Part shown: positions 28,755 to 37,879 of the stretch, in pieces | How positions within the stretch are numbered: the stretch's first letter is position 1 | How the letters are laid out: each line of letters begins with the position of its first letter | NCBI GenBank assembly: GCA_019359095.1 | Contig: JAHHHZ010000001.1 | Span: forward strand, 1-64,000 | From: Pleurocapsa minor HA4230-MV1 | Lineage (GTDB): Bacteria > Cyanobacteriota > Cyanobacteriia > Cyanobacteriales > Xenococcaceae | Length of the DNA: 64,000 bases | Direction: 5' to 3' | Translations under genes and position numbers: made by a program | The notes under the pieces: generated by a model | Told to the model about the DNA's origin: nothing | The model's database searches: none | The model's input: the letters and a program-made list of their open reading frames with translations, nothing else

Positions 28755-30173
28755 TCATGTAGATCGAGAATTAACCTGGTTGTAGAACTCAACTAATTCT
28801 AAGCATTTATCCAAATCGGGATCGACGATAATAGCTTTACATTCAAGATTGTCTATAACTGATAAAATTCCAGGATGCGGGATATAACATACCACGACAA
28901 TATCAGATCTATCGGTCGATAGAGAAACTGCTTGATCGACCATTTTCAGTAATTCCATATTGTCTAAATCATCATGGTGGCTATAAAAAATGTTTTGTGT
29001 TGTACTGTTAAATGGACATTGCCAATTAGCAACAGGGGGGAAAGAAAGGCATAAAGATACTGTTTGAGATAACTTGTTAATAAACTCGTTAGAACTAGGC
29101 TCTAAAGCGAATACAGAATGTTGGTCTATATTCCAGCTTTTTTGCGGCTGACGAATTACTTTAAGTATCTGTTCTTTAGCTGAAGTAATAGCAGTTGAGG
29201 CAGCTTGAACTATCTGAAGTTCGTTAGTTACAGTTGATTTTTCAACTATTTCTGTGGGTTCTGTTTGAGAAAGAGAGTTGCCTAACTTTCTTTGTTTTCT
29301 GTATTCAGTTAATAATTTTTTTGAAGACTCTACATTAATAGTAGATTTTCCAGATTTAACGTCATTTATGACCTCTTCTACTAATTCATCAGGTACTTTT
29401 GCTAAATTATACAGTGCGGAAATTTTAATGTTAGACAAATCTTTTATATTATAATCTTTGAATCGATCGTAAAGTGTCATAAACCTATTGGCAGTATGAT
29501 AACCAAAACTTTCTCCAAATTCAAAATTAAGCCAGCCAAGAAACTGACCGTGTTCTAATTTAGCCTTAATATCTAACATATACTTTCCAATTTTCATTGA
29601 ATTAGCTAAGTTATCAGCAATTAAAACTCTAATATTTTGAGTTCTCTCATGAATAAAAGTTTGAGTTGTCTCATCTAGAGTATGATAGTCAAAAACACTT
29701 TCCTTTCTTGTTTCAAGAGTTTTGATTGCGTCTAAATAATGTTGTTTTCTATAATTTTTTTGGTAATTAGGCTTGCCATAGAATGCAGTAACTCGATCCT
29801 CAAATTCTTCAGCTTGATTTTGTAGATATGCTTTGTCTACGTAAGCTGAGTAGACAACTATACTTGTATTATGGTTTAATGAACTTAAATAGGATATAAA
29901 AGCTAATCCCCAGCCCTTATTTTTCCATTCATCTTTTATTTCTTGATAATCGTAAGGTTCGTTATTTCTGGGAATTCTATAATCGACATAGCAAATAGCA
30001 ATGTCATTTTTTTCCCAAAGCTTTAAAGCCTCTTCATAATTTGCAGCAAAAAGAACTTGTTCGGCAGGTAACTCAAGATCTCTCAGTACATCTTTTTTGC
30101 GAAATTTACTCGTACAAATTTCGTCGTCCACAATTAAAACTAAATTTTCTTTATCTTTATTTTTAACTTTCAT
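28755..30173 (-). CDS. Receiver domain fused to DUF3102-type plasmid domain
   Basis: 472 residues. Residues 1-135 form a complete response-regulator receiver: acidic pair in LVLIVDDEICTS, phospho-acceptor Asp in AICYVDYRIP, Ser in VVYSAYVDK and Lys in AFYGKPNY. Residues about 185-245 (NSMKIGKYMLDIKAKLEHGQ, FLGWLNFEFGESFGYHTANR) match the DUF3102 pattern known mostly from plasmid and phage proteins. The C-terminal third (SFPPVANWQCPF and onward) is unknown. No HTH is seen. A phospho-switch on a plasmid-associated domain would be an unusual fusion. It is divergent from the TpsB-DUF928-CHASE2 kinase cluster with a 158-bp gap, so that kinase is a natural partner candidate. Confidence 0.75.
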   Translation of the reverse strand: MKVKNKDKENLVLIVDDEICTSKFRKKDVLRDLELPAEQVLFAANYEEALKLWEKNDIAICYVDYRIPRNNEPYDYQEIKDEWKNKGWGLAFISYLSSLNHNTSIVVYSAYVDKAYLQNQAEEFEDRVTAFYGKPNYQKNYRKQHYLDAIKTLETRKESVFDYHTLDETTQTFIHERTQNIRVLIADNLANSMKIGKYMLDIKAKLEHGQFLGWLNFEFGESFGYHTANRFMTLYDRFKDYNIKDLSNIKISALYNLAKVPDELVEEVINDVKSGKSTINVESSKKLLTEYRKQRKLGNSLSQTEPTEIVEKSTVTNELQIVQAASTAITSAKEQILKVIRQPQKSWNIDQHSVFALEPSSNEFINKLSQTVSLCLSFPPVANWQCPFNSTTQNIFYSHHDDLDNMELLKMVDQAVSLSTDRSDIVVVCYIPHPGILSVIDNLECKAIIVDPDLDKCLELVEFYNQVNSRST

Positions 30174-30331
30174 AGCTTTCTAAAACTAAAAAATTTATGG
30201 CGAGAATTAAAATTGCATTTATTGATAAATAAGAACGATAGTAACTAATAATGATACAATAATTTTGTTTAAATGTTAATTTAACTTAAATAAAATATTT
30301 AAATTGGCTAAGAGCTAAAGAAATTTATTGA

Positions 30332-31888
30332 ATGTATAAGTCTATAATACGGGTAATTATACTCATTGGAGTTTGGCAACTATTGAACAATTCCTCAGCT
30401 TTGGCACGGGATAATTCAAAACCAAAATTAATAAAAGTAAAAAGAATCGAGTTTGTGGGAAATACTGTATTTTCCGACTCGGAATTGAAAAAAGTACTTA
30501 CTCCGTTGCCAAATCAGCCTGTATCTTTAAATAGGCTTCTTCAACTGAGGTCAGAGATCACCGACTTCTATGTCAATCGAGGCTATATCAGTAGTGGGGC
30601 ATTTTTAAAGCAGCAACAGTTCAAGAATGGAGTTGTCACAATCCAAGTTGTTGAAGCAAAATTAGCGCAAGTGGAAATACGAGGCAGGTTTAAGTTAAAG
30701 AAGAGTTATATAACTTCGCGTCTTCCCGTAGGTGAACCTTTAAATAAAGAGACATTACTGTTGTCTTTGGGAAAGTTAAACGACGATCCAGCAATAAAAA
30801 AAATAAGCGGCGAGTTAGTTCGGTTGACTCCTAATAGAAATAACTTAATTCTCGATGTTGAAGAAAATAGAGCATTAACTTCACAATTAAGCTTGAATAA
30901 CTATTTTTCTCCTTCTATAGGAGGTTGGGGAGGGACGGGCAGCTTGAGGTATCACTTACTAGGATATGGAGACTACCTTTCTATTAACTATAGTAGAACT
31001 GCCAAAAGTGGGCTAGTTAGATACGGAGTTAATTATAGTATTCCTTTTAACTTTCAAAATGGCACTATAAATTTTAGCTATTCTAATGCCGACTCAAAAA
31101 TTGTAGAGGAGCCTATAGCTAGTGCTATTGATATCCAGTCAGATTTACAATTGTTTAAATTGAGTTTGAGGCAACCTGTTGCATTAAGCAGGAATAGTAA
31201 TCTAACATTTGAAGTTGCTGCGGAACATATACAAACACAAACTTTAGTTGATGATTTTTCTTTTGCTTTTACTAAAGGTCTAGACGATGGTAAAGTTACA
31301 CTTAGCGCTCTACGCTTAGGTCAAGAGTTTTCAACTAAAAATGCTAGTAATTCTTTTGTGGTACGCTCTCAGTTTAATTTAGGAGTAGATTTATTAGGAG
31401 CTACAGTTACGGAAACTGGTATAGATGGGATTTTTTGGAGTTGGCAGGGACAAGGGGAATGGATTAAAAAAATTGACAATATTTTTCTGGTTATTGGTGC
31501 TAATGTTCAACTAAGTGGTGACAAGCTGCTGCCAATCGAGCAACTTAGCTTAGGAGGCAATGGAAGCGTTCGCGGTTATCGAGAAAATTTGAGCATTGGA
31601 GATAATGGGGCGATCGCCAATGTGGAAGTACAAATACCTTTATTTAATTTTGCTAATGAGAGGGGAGTCATCAAGATTGTCCCATTTATAGATGCTGGAA
31701 CAATTTGGAATAATTCAGAAGAAACAATATTACAAGATACATTAGTTTCTGCTGGACTCGGTTTAGATTTGGAGTTGAAGGAATGGCTTCAGGCTCACAT
31801 CGATTACAGCGTTCCTTTAGTAAAAACAGATTTGCCTAAAGACTTTTCGGAAGAAGCGATAACTTTTAACTTAGTTTTTCAACGTTAA
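30332..31888 (+). CDS. TpsB outer-membrane transporter (ShlB/FhaC/HecB family)
   Basis: 518 residues. A signal peptide (IIRVIILIGVWQLLNNSSAL) is followed by two POTRA-like domains at about 35-170 (VKRIEFVGNTVFSDSELKKV and VVEAKLAQVEIRGRFKLKKS) and a 16-strand barrel. The barrel has the family motif VRGYRENLSIGD and a final aromatic residue pattern ending FNLVFQR. It should export a two-partner-secretion (TpsA) adhesin or hydrolase across the outer membrane. No TpsA gene is in the window. It is followed at 21 bp by the DUF928 gene. Confidence 0.9.
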   Translation: MYKSIIRVIILIGVWQLLNNSSALARDNSKPKLIKVKRIEFVGNTVFSDSELKKVLTPLPNQPVSLNRLLQLRSEITDFYVNRGYISSGAFLKQQQFKNGVVTIQVVEAKLAQVEIRGRFKLKKSYITSRLPVGEPLNKETLLLSLGKLNDDPAIKKISGELVRLTPNRNNLILDVEENRALTSQLSLNNYFSPSIGGWGGTGSLRYHLLGYGDYLSINYSRTAKSGLVRYGVNYSIPFNFQNGTINFSYSNADSKIVEEPIASAIDIQSDLQLFKLSLRQPVALSRNSNLTFEVAAEHIQTQTLVDDFSFAFTKGLDDGKVTLSALRLGQEFSTKNASNSFVVRSQFNLGVDLLGATVTETGIDGIFWSWQGQGEWIKKIDNIFLVIGANVQLSGDKLLPIEQLSLGGNGSVRGYRENLSIGDNGAIANVEVQIPLFNFANERGVIKIVPFIDAGTIWNNSEETILQDTLVSAGLGLDLELKEWLQAHIDYSVPLVKTDLPKDFSEEAITFNLVFQR

Positions 31889-31909
31889 TAACTACATAAG
31901 GGGTTTATT

Positions 31910-32581
31910 ATGCTTACAAAAACAATAATTTTCAGTTTATCTTTTACAGCTTGTCTCTTTTCAGCTTTTACTTCTCAAGTAATAGCTTCTTTAGGGAGAT
32001 ACGTCCCATATAAAGAAGATCGAGGTCATATTGTCGAGCAAAGAAGAAGTGTTGGCAGTGGCACTCGCTCTGAGTGCGAAATAGCTTTTCCTCAAAACTC
32101 AATTACTCTGCTGGTACCCGAACAGAAAGTGGTCCATAGAACAGCTAAAAGCAAACCCAAGCTGTATTTAAACTCAACAGTTGATTCGCGCATCCCGATA
32201 AAATTTGCTCTGGTAAATTCTCAAACTACGGAGACGGTGATGGAAACCTCTATTAGGCCAAAATTGGGAATCAATACAATTGAATTGCCCACACAAACTA
32301 AACTTGAAAAGGAGAATCTTTATTTATGGTACGTCGCGATCCCTTGTAAGGGAAGTTCTCAATATCAAGATACGCTAACTTCTTCAGTTCAGTACAAACC
32401 TGCTACTTTTACTGTAGCAAATCAGCTAGAAAAAGCTAAAAATAGCGCTAAGGTTGTCAATATTTATGCAGAAAATGGATATTGGTACGATGCTTTAGAG
32501 GCTTCGATGATGATTAAAGATCCTGAGAACCCAAGCTCTATTAAACGGTTATTAGAAAGTGTTAATTTAAAGATTGAGTAG
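31910..32581 (+). CDS. DUF928-family periplasmic protein
   Basis: 223 residues with a Sec signal (IIFSLSFTACLFSAFTSQVI). Typical DUF928 sequence follows: ITLLVPEQKVVHRTAKSKPK, a beta-rich centre and YLWYVAIPCKG, ending in a helical tail with ENGYWYDALEASM. Function unknown in the family. In cyanobacteria DUF928 genes commonly sit with TpsB, CHASE2 and CHAT-TPR genes, and that association is seen here. Cys residues at about 57 and 140 may form a disulfide. A 14-bp-arm stem-loop follows. Confidence 0.85.
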   Translation: MLTKTIIFSLSFTACLFSAFTSQVIASLGRYVPYKEDRGHIVEQRRSVGSGTRSECEIAFPQNSITLLVPEQKVVHRTAKSKPKLYLNSTVDSRIPIKFALVNSQTTETVMETSIRPKLGINTIELPTQTKLEKENLYLWYVAIPCKGSSQYQDTLTSSVQYKPATFTVANQLEKAKNSAKVVNIYAENGYWYDALEASMMIKDPENPSSIKRLLESVNLKIE

Positions 32582-32606
32582 CTTATAAGACAGGGAGGGT
32601 TCGTGA

Positions 32607-32651
32607 CATAAACCCCACACCAAGAATATTTGCGCTTGTGTGGGGTTTATG
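32607..32651. terminator. Stem-loop with 14-bp arms after DUF928
   Basis: CATAAACCCCACAC (32607-32620) pairs with GTGTGGGGTTTATG (32638-32651). It separates tpsB-DUF928 from the kinase gene and is probably a terminator or attenuator; a poly-T tail is absent. Confidence 0.65.
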
Positions 32652-32709
32652 CAAGATAAGATTAGGATAAGCTAAGATGTCTTGGATAAATAAAGCGATT
32701 TTGTAGTCT

Positions 32710-34713
32710 ATGCTGGAAAAGTTTCGGGAGATTCGTGAGAATCATTTTATTAGATATTTTATATATGGTCTAATTACAGCAATTCTAAGCACTTTGTTTC
32801 TGGGGTGGAGTCAAATTCTACAGCCATTGGAATTAATAATCTATGATTTTAACTTCTGGTTGAAACCTCCTGAAGTGACGGAAGAGCGTATTGTTATCGT
32901 AGAATGGGACGAAACAAACATAGAAGCTTTTGAAGAAACTATCATTTCCGATCGAACTTTATCTTTATTGCTTGCAAAAATCATCGAGCAAAAACCAAGG
33001 GAGATCGGCATGGATATTTATCGAGACATTCCTGTCAGCTCTCCTCAGCTAACAGATGAACAAAACTTGAAATATTATCACGCTTTAGATAATATTTTTC
33101 GCAATACTAATAATTTATTTATCGTCAAAAAAGTTATCGAGCCAGTTATAGCAGCACCCAAAATCCTCGAAGAGAAAGATCGAGTATCGGCATCAGATTT
33201 ACCAGTTGATGAAGACAGAATTGTTAGAAGAAGCTATGCTTATCCGCTTACTACCAAAGAAGGAGAAGCTGTTGGTTTGGAATATTTGGGGGTAAAGCTT
33301 GGATATGAATATTTAGCAGATGTAGGTTTTACGGCCGAGCCAGTGGAGCATCATGCCATAAAAATATTTAAAGATCGAGTAGCGATTATCCTAAAACCCT
33401 TGAAGTCTTTTCTTGGTGCCTCAGCCGATGACCAGTACAGTATTAATTTTCTAGTGAATTGGCGAAAAGCAAATCCAGCATTTAGGAAAATTTCGGTGAT
33501 AGAAGTTTTGAATAACCGTGTTCCAGCAAACTTTTTTACAGATAAATTAGTTTTTATTGGGGGAACTGCAACATCTACGGCGGATAGACACGTAACTCCT
33601 TTAAATAGATGGAATCAATCTGTAGTTTATGGAGTAGAAATTCAAGCACAGGTTGCTAGTTCGATAATTAGTGCTGCCCTTGACAATCGGCTATTAATCA
33701 ATCGAGTTTCCAAATTTAAAGAATTACTCGTAATAATAATTTCAACAGTATCGATTATATATATTTCCTATCAGAATCAAAATCTTCGCAGTATTAATTT
33801 ATATTTTTTAACTTTAGGATGTAGTGTTGCTATTAACCTATTCATATTTACATTAAGTTTTCTTAGTTTCAAAGTAGGTCAATGGCTTCCTATTTCAACT
33901 GCTATTGGTAACACATGGATTCTTTATTTTACCACAAACTATTATTTGTATAAAAAAAGAGAAAACGAAAGAATCGAGCTATTACAAGCTTTTATTGGAG
34001 ACTTAAATCATTATTTGGGTAATCGCTTAGAGCCAATTATAGCAAATAATGATGAAGTAAAAGAGCTTGCTAATGCCATCAAAAAAAATGACTATGTTGA
34101 TAATGTGCAAAAAGCGGAATCTATCATAGAAAGAACTGAAGATTCGGACAAGGAAATTTCTCGCATTTCAAGCTATCAGAATAAAATTAAAAATTTTATT
34201 ATATTTAATTTTTTAAAAAAGCAAAATAATTTAGAAAGAATTAATATAAATACTTTTATTGATAGTGTAGTTGAAGATTTTATTCATAATAATGACTATG
34301 ATTATGAAGTAGAAATTCAGCGAACATACGATCGCAATCTTTTAGAATCTCCAGGATATATCGATACTTTAGCTTTAACTGTAGTGGTTGAAAATTTACT
34401 CAATAATGCCTTTTATGCTGTTTCTCCTCATTATAGAAAAGACCCTAATTACAACCCTTTAATAGGAGTCAGAACAAGGCTATATCGAGGATTAATTAGA
34501 AAACGTCTTGAAATTTCAGTGAAAGATAATGGTGTAGGCATTCCCAAGAAAAATCAGCAGAAAATATTTGATGCGAATGTTTCCTATAGAATGGGACAAG
34601 GAATAGGCTTATTTTTAGTAGATATAATTGCCAAAATTTACAACGGCTCTATCAAAGTCAAGAGTAAGGTCGGAGTTGGAAGCACTTTTATTTTTACAAT
34701 CGTATTTCGATAA
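32710..34713 (+). CDS. CHASE2-domain sensor histidine kinase
   Basis: 667 residues. N-terminal membrane helix (YFIYGLITAILSTLFLGW), then a large periplasmic CHASE2 domain at about 45-320 (ERIVIVEWDETNIEAFEE; PREIGMDIYRDIPV; DKLVFIGGTATSTADRHVTP). Three more helices at about 340-420 follow. A cytoplasmic dimerisation part carries a likely phospho-His in IGDLNHYLGNR, and a HATPase domain has ENLLNNAFYAV (N box), VKDNGVGIPKKNQQ (G1) and GQGIGLFLVD (G2). It should sense an extracytoplasmic signal and phosphorylate a partner. Many DUF928-linked CHASE2 proteins lack a kinase; this one has it. The nearest receiver protein is the DUF3102 fusion encoded at 28755. Confidence 0.88.
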   Translation: MLEKFREIRENHFIRYFIYGLITAILSTLFLGWSQILQPLELIIYDFNFWLKPPEVTEERIVIVEWDETNIEAFEETIISDRTLSLLLAKIIEQKPREIGMDIYRDIPVSSPQLTDEQNLKYYHALDNIFRNTNNLFIVKKVIEPVIAAPKILEEKDRVSASDLPVDEDRIVRRSYAYPLTTKEGEAVGLEYLGVKLGYEYLADVGFTAEPVEHHAIKIFKDRVAIILKPLKSFLGASADDQYSINFLVNWRKANPAFRKISVIEVLNNRVPANFFTDKLVFIGGTATSTADRHVTPLNRWNQSVVYGVEIQAQVASSIISAALDNRLLINRVSKFKELLVIIISTVSIIYISYQNQNLRSINLYFLTLGCSVAINLFIFTLSFLSFKVGQWLPISTAIGNTWILYFTTNYYLYKKRENERIELLQAFIGDLNHYLGNRLEPIIANNDEVKELANAIKKNDYVDNVQKAESIIERTEDSDKEISRISSYQNKIKNFIIFNFLKKQNNLERININTFIDSVVEDFIHNNDYDYEVEIQRTYDRNLLESPGYIDTLALTVVVENLLNNAFYAVSPHYRKDPNYNPLIGVRTRLYRGLIRKRLEISVKDNGVGIPKKNQQKIFDANVSYRMGQGIGLFLVDIIAKIYNGSIKVKSKVGVGSTFIFTIVFR

Positions 34714-34869
34714 ATCCTACCTTAATATTAAACAAATGCCGTTAATTTACAAAAACAATAAATTGCAACAAATAATCCATAACCCAAAAGTAATTTGTAT
34801 ATTAACCTGATGTATCTTTTGTTAATTTCAAACATAATAATTAGATACCTTTAATTTGTTATAAAAAAC

Positions 34870-36081
34870 TTAATTGCCAGAGCCTAAAAAAATCAGATCG
34901 TTTATCTTGATATTTCCTAAAGGAAAAGGAAAAGGTCCTATAAAGTAAGCGGAATCACCACATTGAGTTTTGATATTAAAATACATAACCACTCGTGCAG
35001 AATCAGCAGATTCCTGAGTGTCCCATAAAACGCTTTTAAAAGTATCTCCAAAAGGATGAATTCCAGTTGGTTCCCGCCCTCCACTCAAACAACCAGTGCC
35101 ACCATTTACCCAATGATCTTTTCCCCTAATCCATTGATTTCCTTCAAATCCACTAACTAGCTTACGTCCTAAATTCTCGATATCATCAAGTTCTAGGTGA
35201 GCGCAATTATTGTCGCAAGGAACTTGGAAGCCATCAATTTTACTACCGCTAATAGTTCTATTTGCATTAGATTCGGCATCCCCCCAAATAAAATCAACTC
35301 TAGCAACAAAGCTAATTTCTGCTTGAATTGGATTAGGGTATTCAGAAAATGGTAATTCATTTAAGCCTGGAACATCAGAAATATTTGAATCTTTATAGTT
35401 TTTAAATTTTTTAAGTTGGGTATCCGATAAACCAGGAATAGAATCAATTTTGTATTCTTGAAGATTGATAGAATTAAGCTGAAGATCTTTTATTTGGGGA
35501 TCGTTAATTAGTTCCTCAATCTTAATATCTAAATCACTACTATACCCATTTTGCCTTAACAAATCAGCAATGGGCTTAACATCAGAAGCTGATTCTAAGC
35601 CCAATTCAGGGATTGCAGTTACTAATGATTCTAAAGACTGTTTGCCAACAATTGAAAAGTCTTGTAAGGAAATATCTAAAGGAATTGAAGATATTTCGCG
35701 ATTGAGGCTAAGGTCTGAACCTTTTATATGATTATAAATATCTTCCAAGCTGTAAAGCTGTGGAGAAAATGACTCTTGTAAATCGCCTAATTTTAATACA
35801 GTATCGATACTATCATTAACTTTCCATTCTCTTGATGCTTTCCAACCAACAATGTTATCGACCTCCTTTTCCACTAAACCATCTTCTCTAATTGAGTCTA
35901 AATTTGAAAAAGAAAATTTACTCCAGTCTGGAAAAAGTTTTACTTCTTGATTGGAGAAATTCTCAGAAGTTTGAGCAGAAGCTTTTTTACCTACTTGAGA
36001 TAGTACAAAAATAGTCAAAACTAATATTAAAAAATATTTTAAATATTTAAATAGGTTAGTATAATTTTTGTGATTTATCAT
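34870..36081 (-). CDS. Secreted protein at the end of the T4SS operon (403 aa)
   Basis: Family not recognised. A Sec signal (YFLILVLTIFVLSQVGKKAS, AQT) precedes a helical, solenoid-like region (about 100-240) with repeated SIPL, LSDTQLKKFKNYKD and PGL motifs. A cysteine-containing C-terminal globular domain (CDNNCAHLELDDIENLGRKL; GGREPTGIHPFG; TQCGD) follows. Four cysteines could give two disulfides. As the last gene of the leftward T4SS operon, overlapping its upstream neighbour by 26 bp, it is likely an extracellular pilus, tip or surface-contact component. It has no lytic transglycosylase signature. Confidence 0.65.
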   Translation of the reverse strand: MINHKNYTNLFKYLKYFLILVLTIFVLSQVGKKASAQTSENFSNQEVKLFPDWSKFSFSNLDSIREDGLVEKEVDNIVGWKASREWKVNDSIDTVLKLGDLQESFSPQLYSLEDIYNHIKGSDLSLNREISSIPLDISLQDFSIVGKQSLESLVTAIPELGLESASDVKPIADLLRQNGYSSDLDIKIEELINDPQIKDLQLNSINLQEYKIDSIPGLSDTQLKKFKNYKDSNISDVPGLNELPFSEYPNPIQAEISFVARVDFIWGDAESNANRTISGSKIDGFQVPCDNNCAHLELDDIENLGRKLVSGFEGNQWIRGKDHWVNGGTGCLSGGREPTGIHPFGDTFKSVLWDTQESADSARVVMYFNIKTQCGDSAYFIGPFPFPLGNIKINDLIFLGSGN

Positions 36082-37528
36082 GAATTTTACTATTTTGAAA
36101 AGAATCGATTTTAATTTTTAATTGAGCAAAATATTTGTGTTTTTCAGATGTGATCTGCCCTTCAACTCTTTTCCATCCATTTAAAGTTTTTTGAGATTTA
36201 AAATTATTATTTAAATCTAACTTATCCCGATATTCAATAATTTGAGACTTTGGATTATAGGATAAGACAAAATTATTTTTTTCAATTTTATTTACCTGAT
36301 TTATATCTAAGTAGCTTTTAACTGTAAATGATACATTTGAAATAATTAAATCCTGTTTTTTGTTATTTAGATCTTCTTCTATTGCCTTATTAAGGTTAAA
36401 AACTTCACTTATGGACAAATTCACCTGTTTGCTTTTTGGGCTTACGCTAAGTAGATTAGCACCTTGATTGTTATTTAACTCTATTACGTTTTTACTTTTT
36501 CTCATGTAAATGTTATCTTTATTTAACTTGAATTGATAATTACCGTTTTCATAGTTAGCTAACTTCCTCATTAAACTAAATACAGATATTTGATATTGCT
36601 TTTCAACTCGCTTATTTCCAATCACTGACATGCTATTATTACTAAATGATTTTAAGGCTTTGCTCAGCTCATTATAACTTCCTAAATTACCTTGCAAGAC
36701 TACGTTTTCTTTCCCAGGAAAACCAACCAATAATAATTTTCTATTTGGGTCATATATTTCAAAAGCATTATTCTCAATTTTGCGAACTATGTAACGATCG
36801 ACATAATATTCTTGCTCATTAGTTTTTTTATAGCCATAATCAAATTTGTTTTTAGCTTGAATTAATAAACGCTGGCTAATAATTCGAGTTCTAATAATAT
36901 CAGCCTGAAGCTTTATTGTTTGTCTAAAATTTATTAAATTATTAATATTTAATTTAACTGAAATATTTTTAAGATAATCTCGTACAGTAGTATAAGTATT
37001 AACAAGTAAACTATTTTGTTCTTGGCTTTTATAAGATTGTGGCGGACTTATATTTATTTTTTTGATATGATTATATACATTGCTTAATATTTGAGGATCG
37101 TATTCTAATATTAATTTTGGATTTGCCTCATACACTTTATTTATTAAGCTTTCAGTTAATTGAAGATTTATTTCATTAATAGGTATTATTTCTGGAAAAA
37201 AATCATTATCTTTTCCATATGCTACTAGCTTATTCGATTCTGAATCAATAATTGCAACTGACTCAGAATTTCGCCAAAACTGATAATTGCCAATTTGCGA
37301 AATAGTATAATCAACATGATTATTTAATGAAGTATTTGTTAAATCTAATGCTATTTGTACAATTTCTTCTTGTTTATTTTTTAATTCATTATCTCGATCG
37401 CTTTTTTTATTAAAATCGATTGTATTAATATTAACAAGCGCTTCTTTTTGATTATTAAGTATGCTTTGCAATCTAGAATATTCTTTGTTCATTTCTATCG
37501 CTATATTTTTATAAACTGCAATATTCAT
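36056..37528 (-). CDS. Large hypothetical protein of the T4SS operon (490 aa)
   Basis: Not recognised. A lysine/asparagine-rich soluble protein, with an N-terminal coiled-coil-like region (QSILNNQKEALVNINTIDFN) and repeated small domains of the type FEIYDPNRKLLLVGFPGK and YMRKSKNVIELNNNQGANLL. Its start overlaps the upstream stop as ATGA, which implies coupling. The repeated short beta-hairpin motif VYKAKIHSN in the first T4SS gene product is similar in style, so both may be cytoplasmic DNA-processing or substrate-handling partners. Strongly AT-rich. Confidence 0.65.
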   Translation of the reverse strand: MNIAVYKNIAIEMNKEYSRLQSILNNQKEALVNINTIDFNKKSDRDNELKNKQEEIVQIALDLTNTSLNNHVDYTISQIGNYQFWRNSESVAIIDSESNKLVAYGKDNDFFPEIIPINEINLQLTESLINKVYEANPKLILEYDPQILSNVYNHIKKINISPPQSYKSQEQNSLLVNTYTTVRDYLKNISVKLNINNLINFRQTIKLQADIIRTRIISQRLLIQAKNKFDYGYKKTNEQEYYVDRYIVRKIENNAFEIYDPNRKLLLVGFPGKENVVLQGNLGSYNELSKALKSFSNNSMSVIGNKRVEKQYQISVFSLMRKLANYENGNYQFKLNKDNIYMRKSKNVIELNNNQGANLLSVSPKSKQVNLSISEVFNLNKAIEEDLNNKKQDLIISNVSFTVKSYLDINQVNKIEKNNFVLSYNPKSQIIEYRDKLDLNNNFKSQKTLNGWKRVEGQITSEKHKYFAQLKIKIDSFQNSKIHDKSQKLY

Positions 37529-37875
37529 TGTTTTGTTATGTTAAAATCAATTATTTTAAAAATTTCTAAATTTTCAGTTCTATTAATAATTTCAATGCCA
37601 GAAATTATGAATAGTCCACATTCATTATCAAATCGCCAATCTATAATTTCTGGTTGCTTAATAAAGTTAGTCTTGTTTGTAAGAATTTGTTCGTCGTCGT
37701 CAATATTTAATGTCGCACATAATAAATTATTCAATCTAATTTCTATTTTTTGGGGAATAAAATTAGGAGGAAATGGATATTTTTTTTCTTCAATAGTTAA
37801 AAAACTTATTAATTTAATATCATTGATTATAAGCTTTTTAACTTTTTCAGATATTTTTAAACTTTCAATATTCAT
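37525..37875 (-). CDS. Hypothetical protein of the T4SS operon (116 aa)
   Basis: Not recognised. Start chosen at ATG 37875, 5 bp after the coupling-protein stop with GGAATAAG before it as ribosome-binding site. An alternative ATG at 37896 would overlap. Small soluble beta-rich protein (KIEIRLNNLLCATLNIDDDE; IDWRFDNECGLFIISGIEII). It sits between the coupling protein and the 490-residue protein. A plus-strand frame at 37448-37903 is a shadow of low-complexity AT-rich sequence. Confidence 0.6.
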   Translation of the reverse strand: MNIESLKISEKVKKLIINDIKLISFLTIEEKKYPFPPNFIPQKIEIRLNNLLCATLNIDDDEQILTNKTNFIKQPEIIDWRFDNECGLFIISGIEIINRTENLEIFKIIDFNITKQ

Positions 37876-37879
37876 TAGC

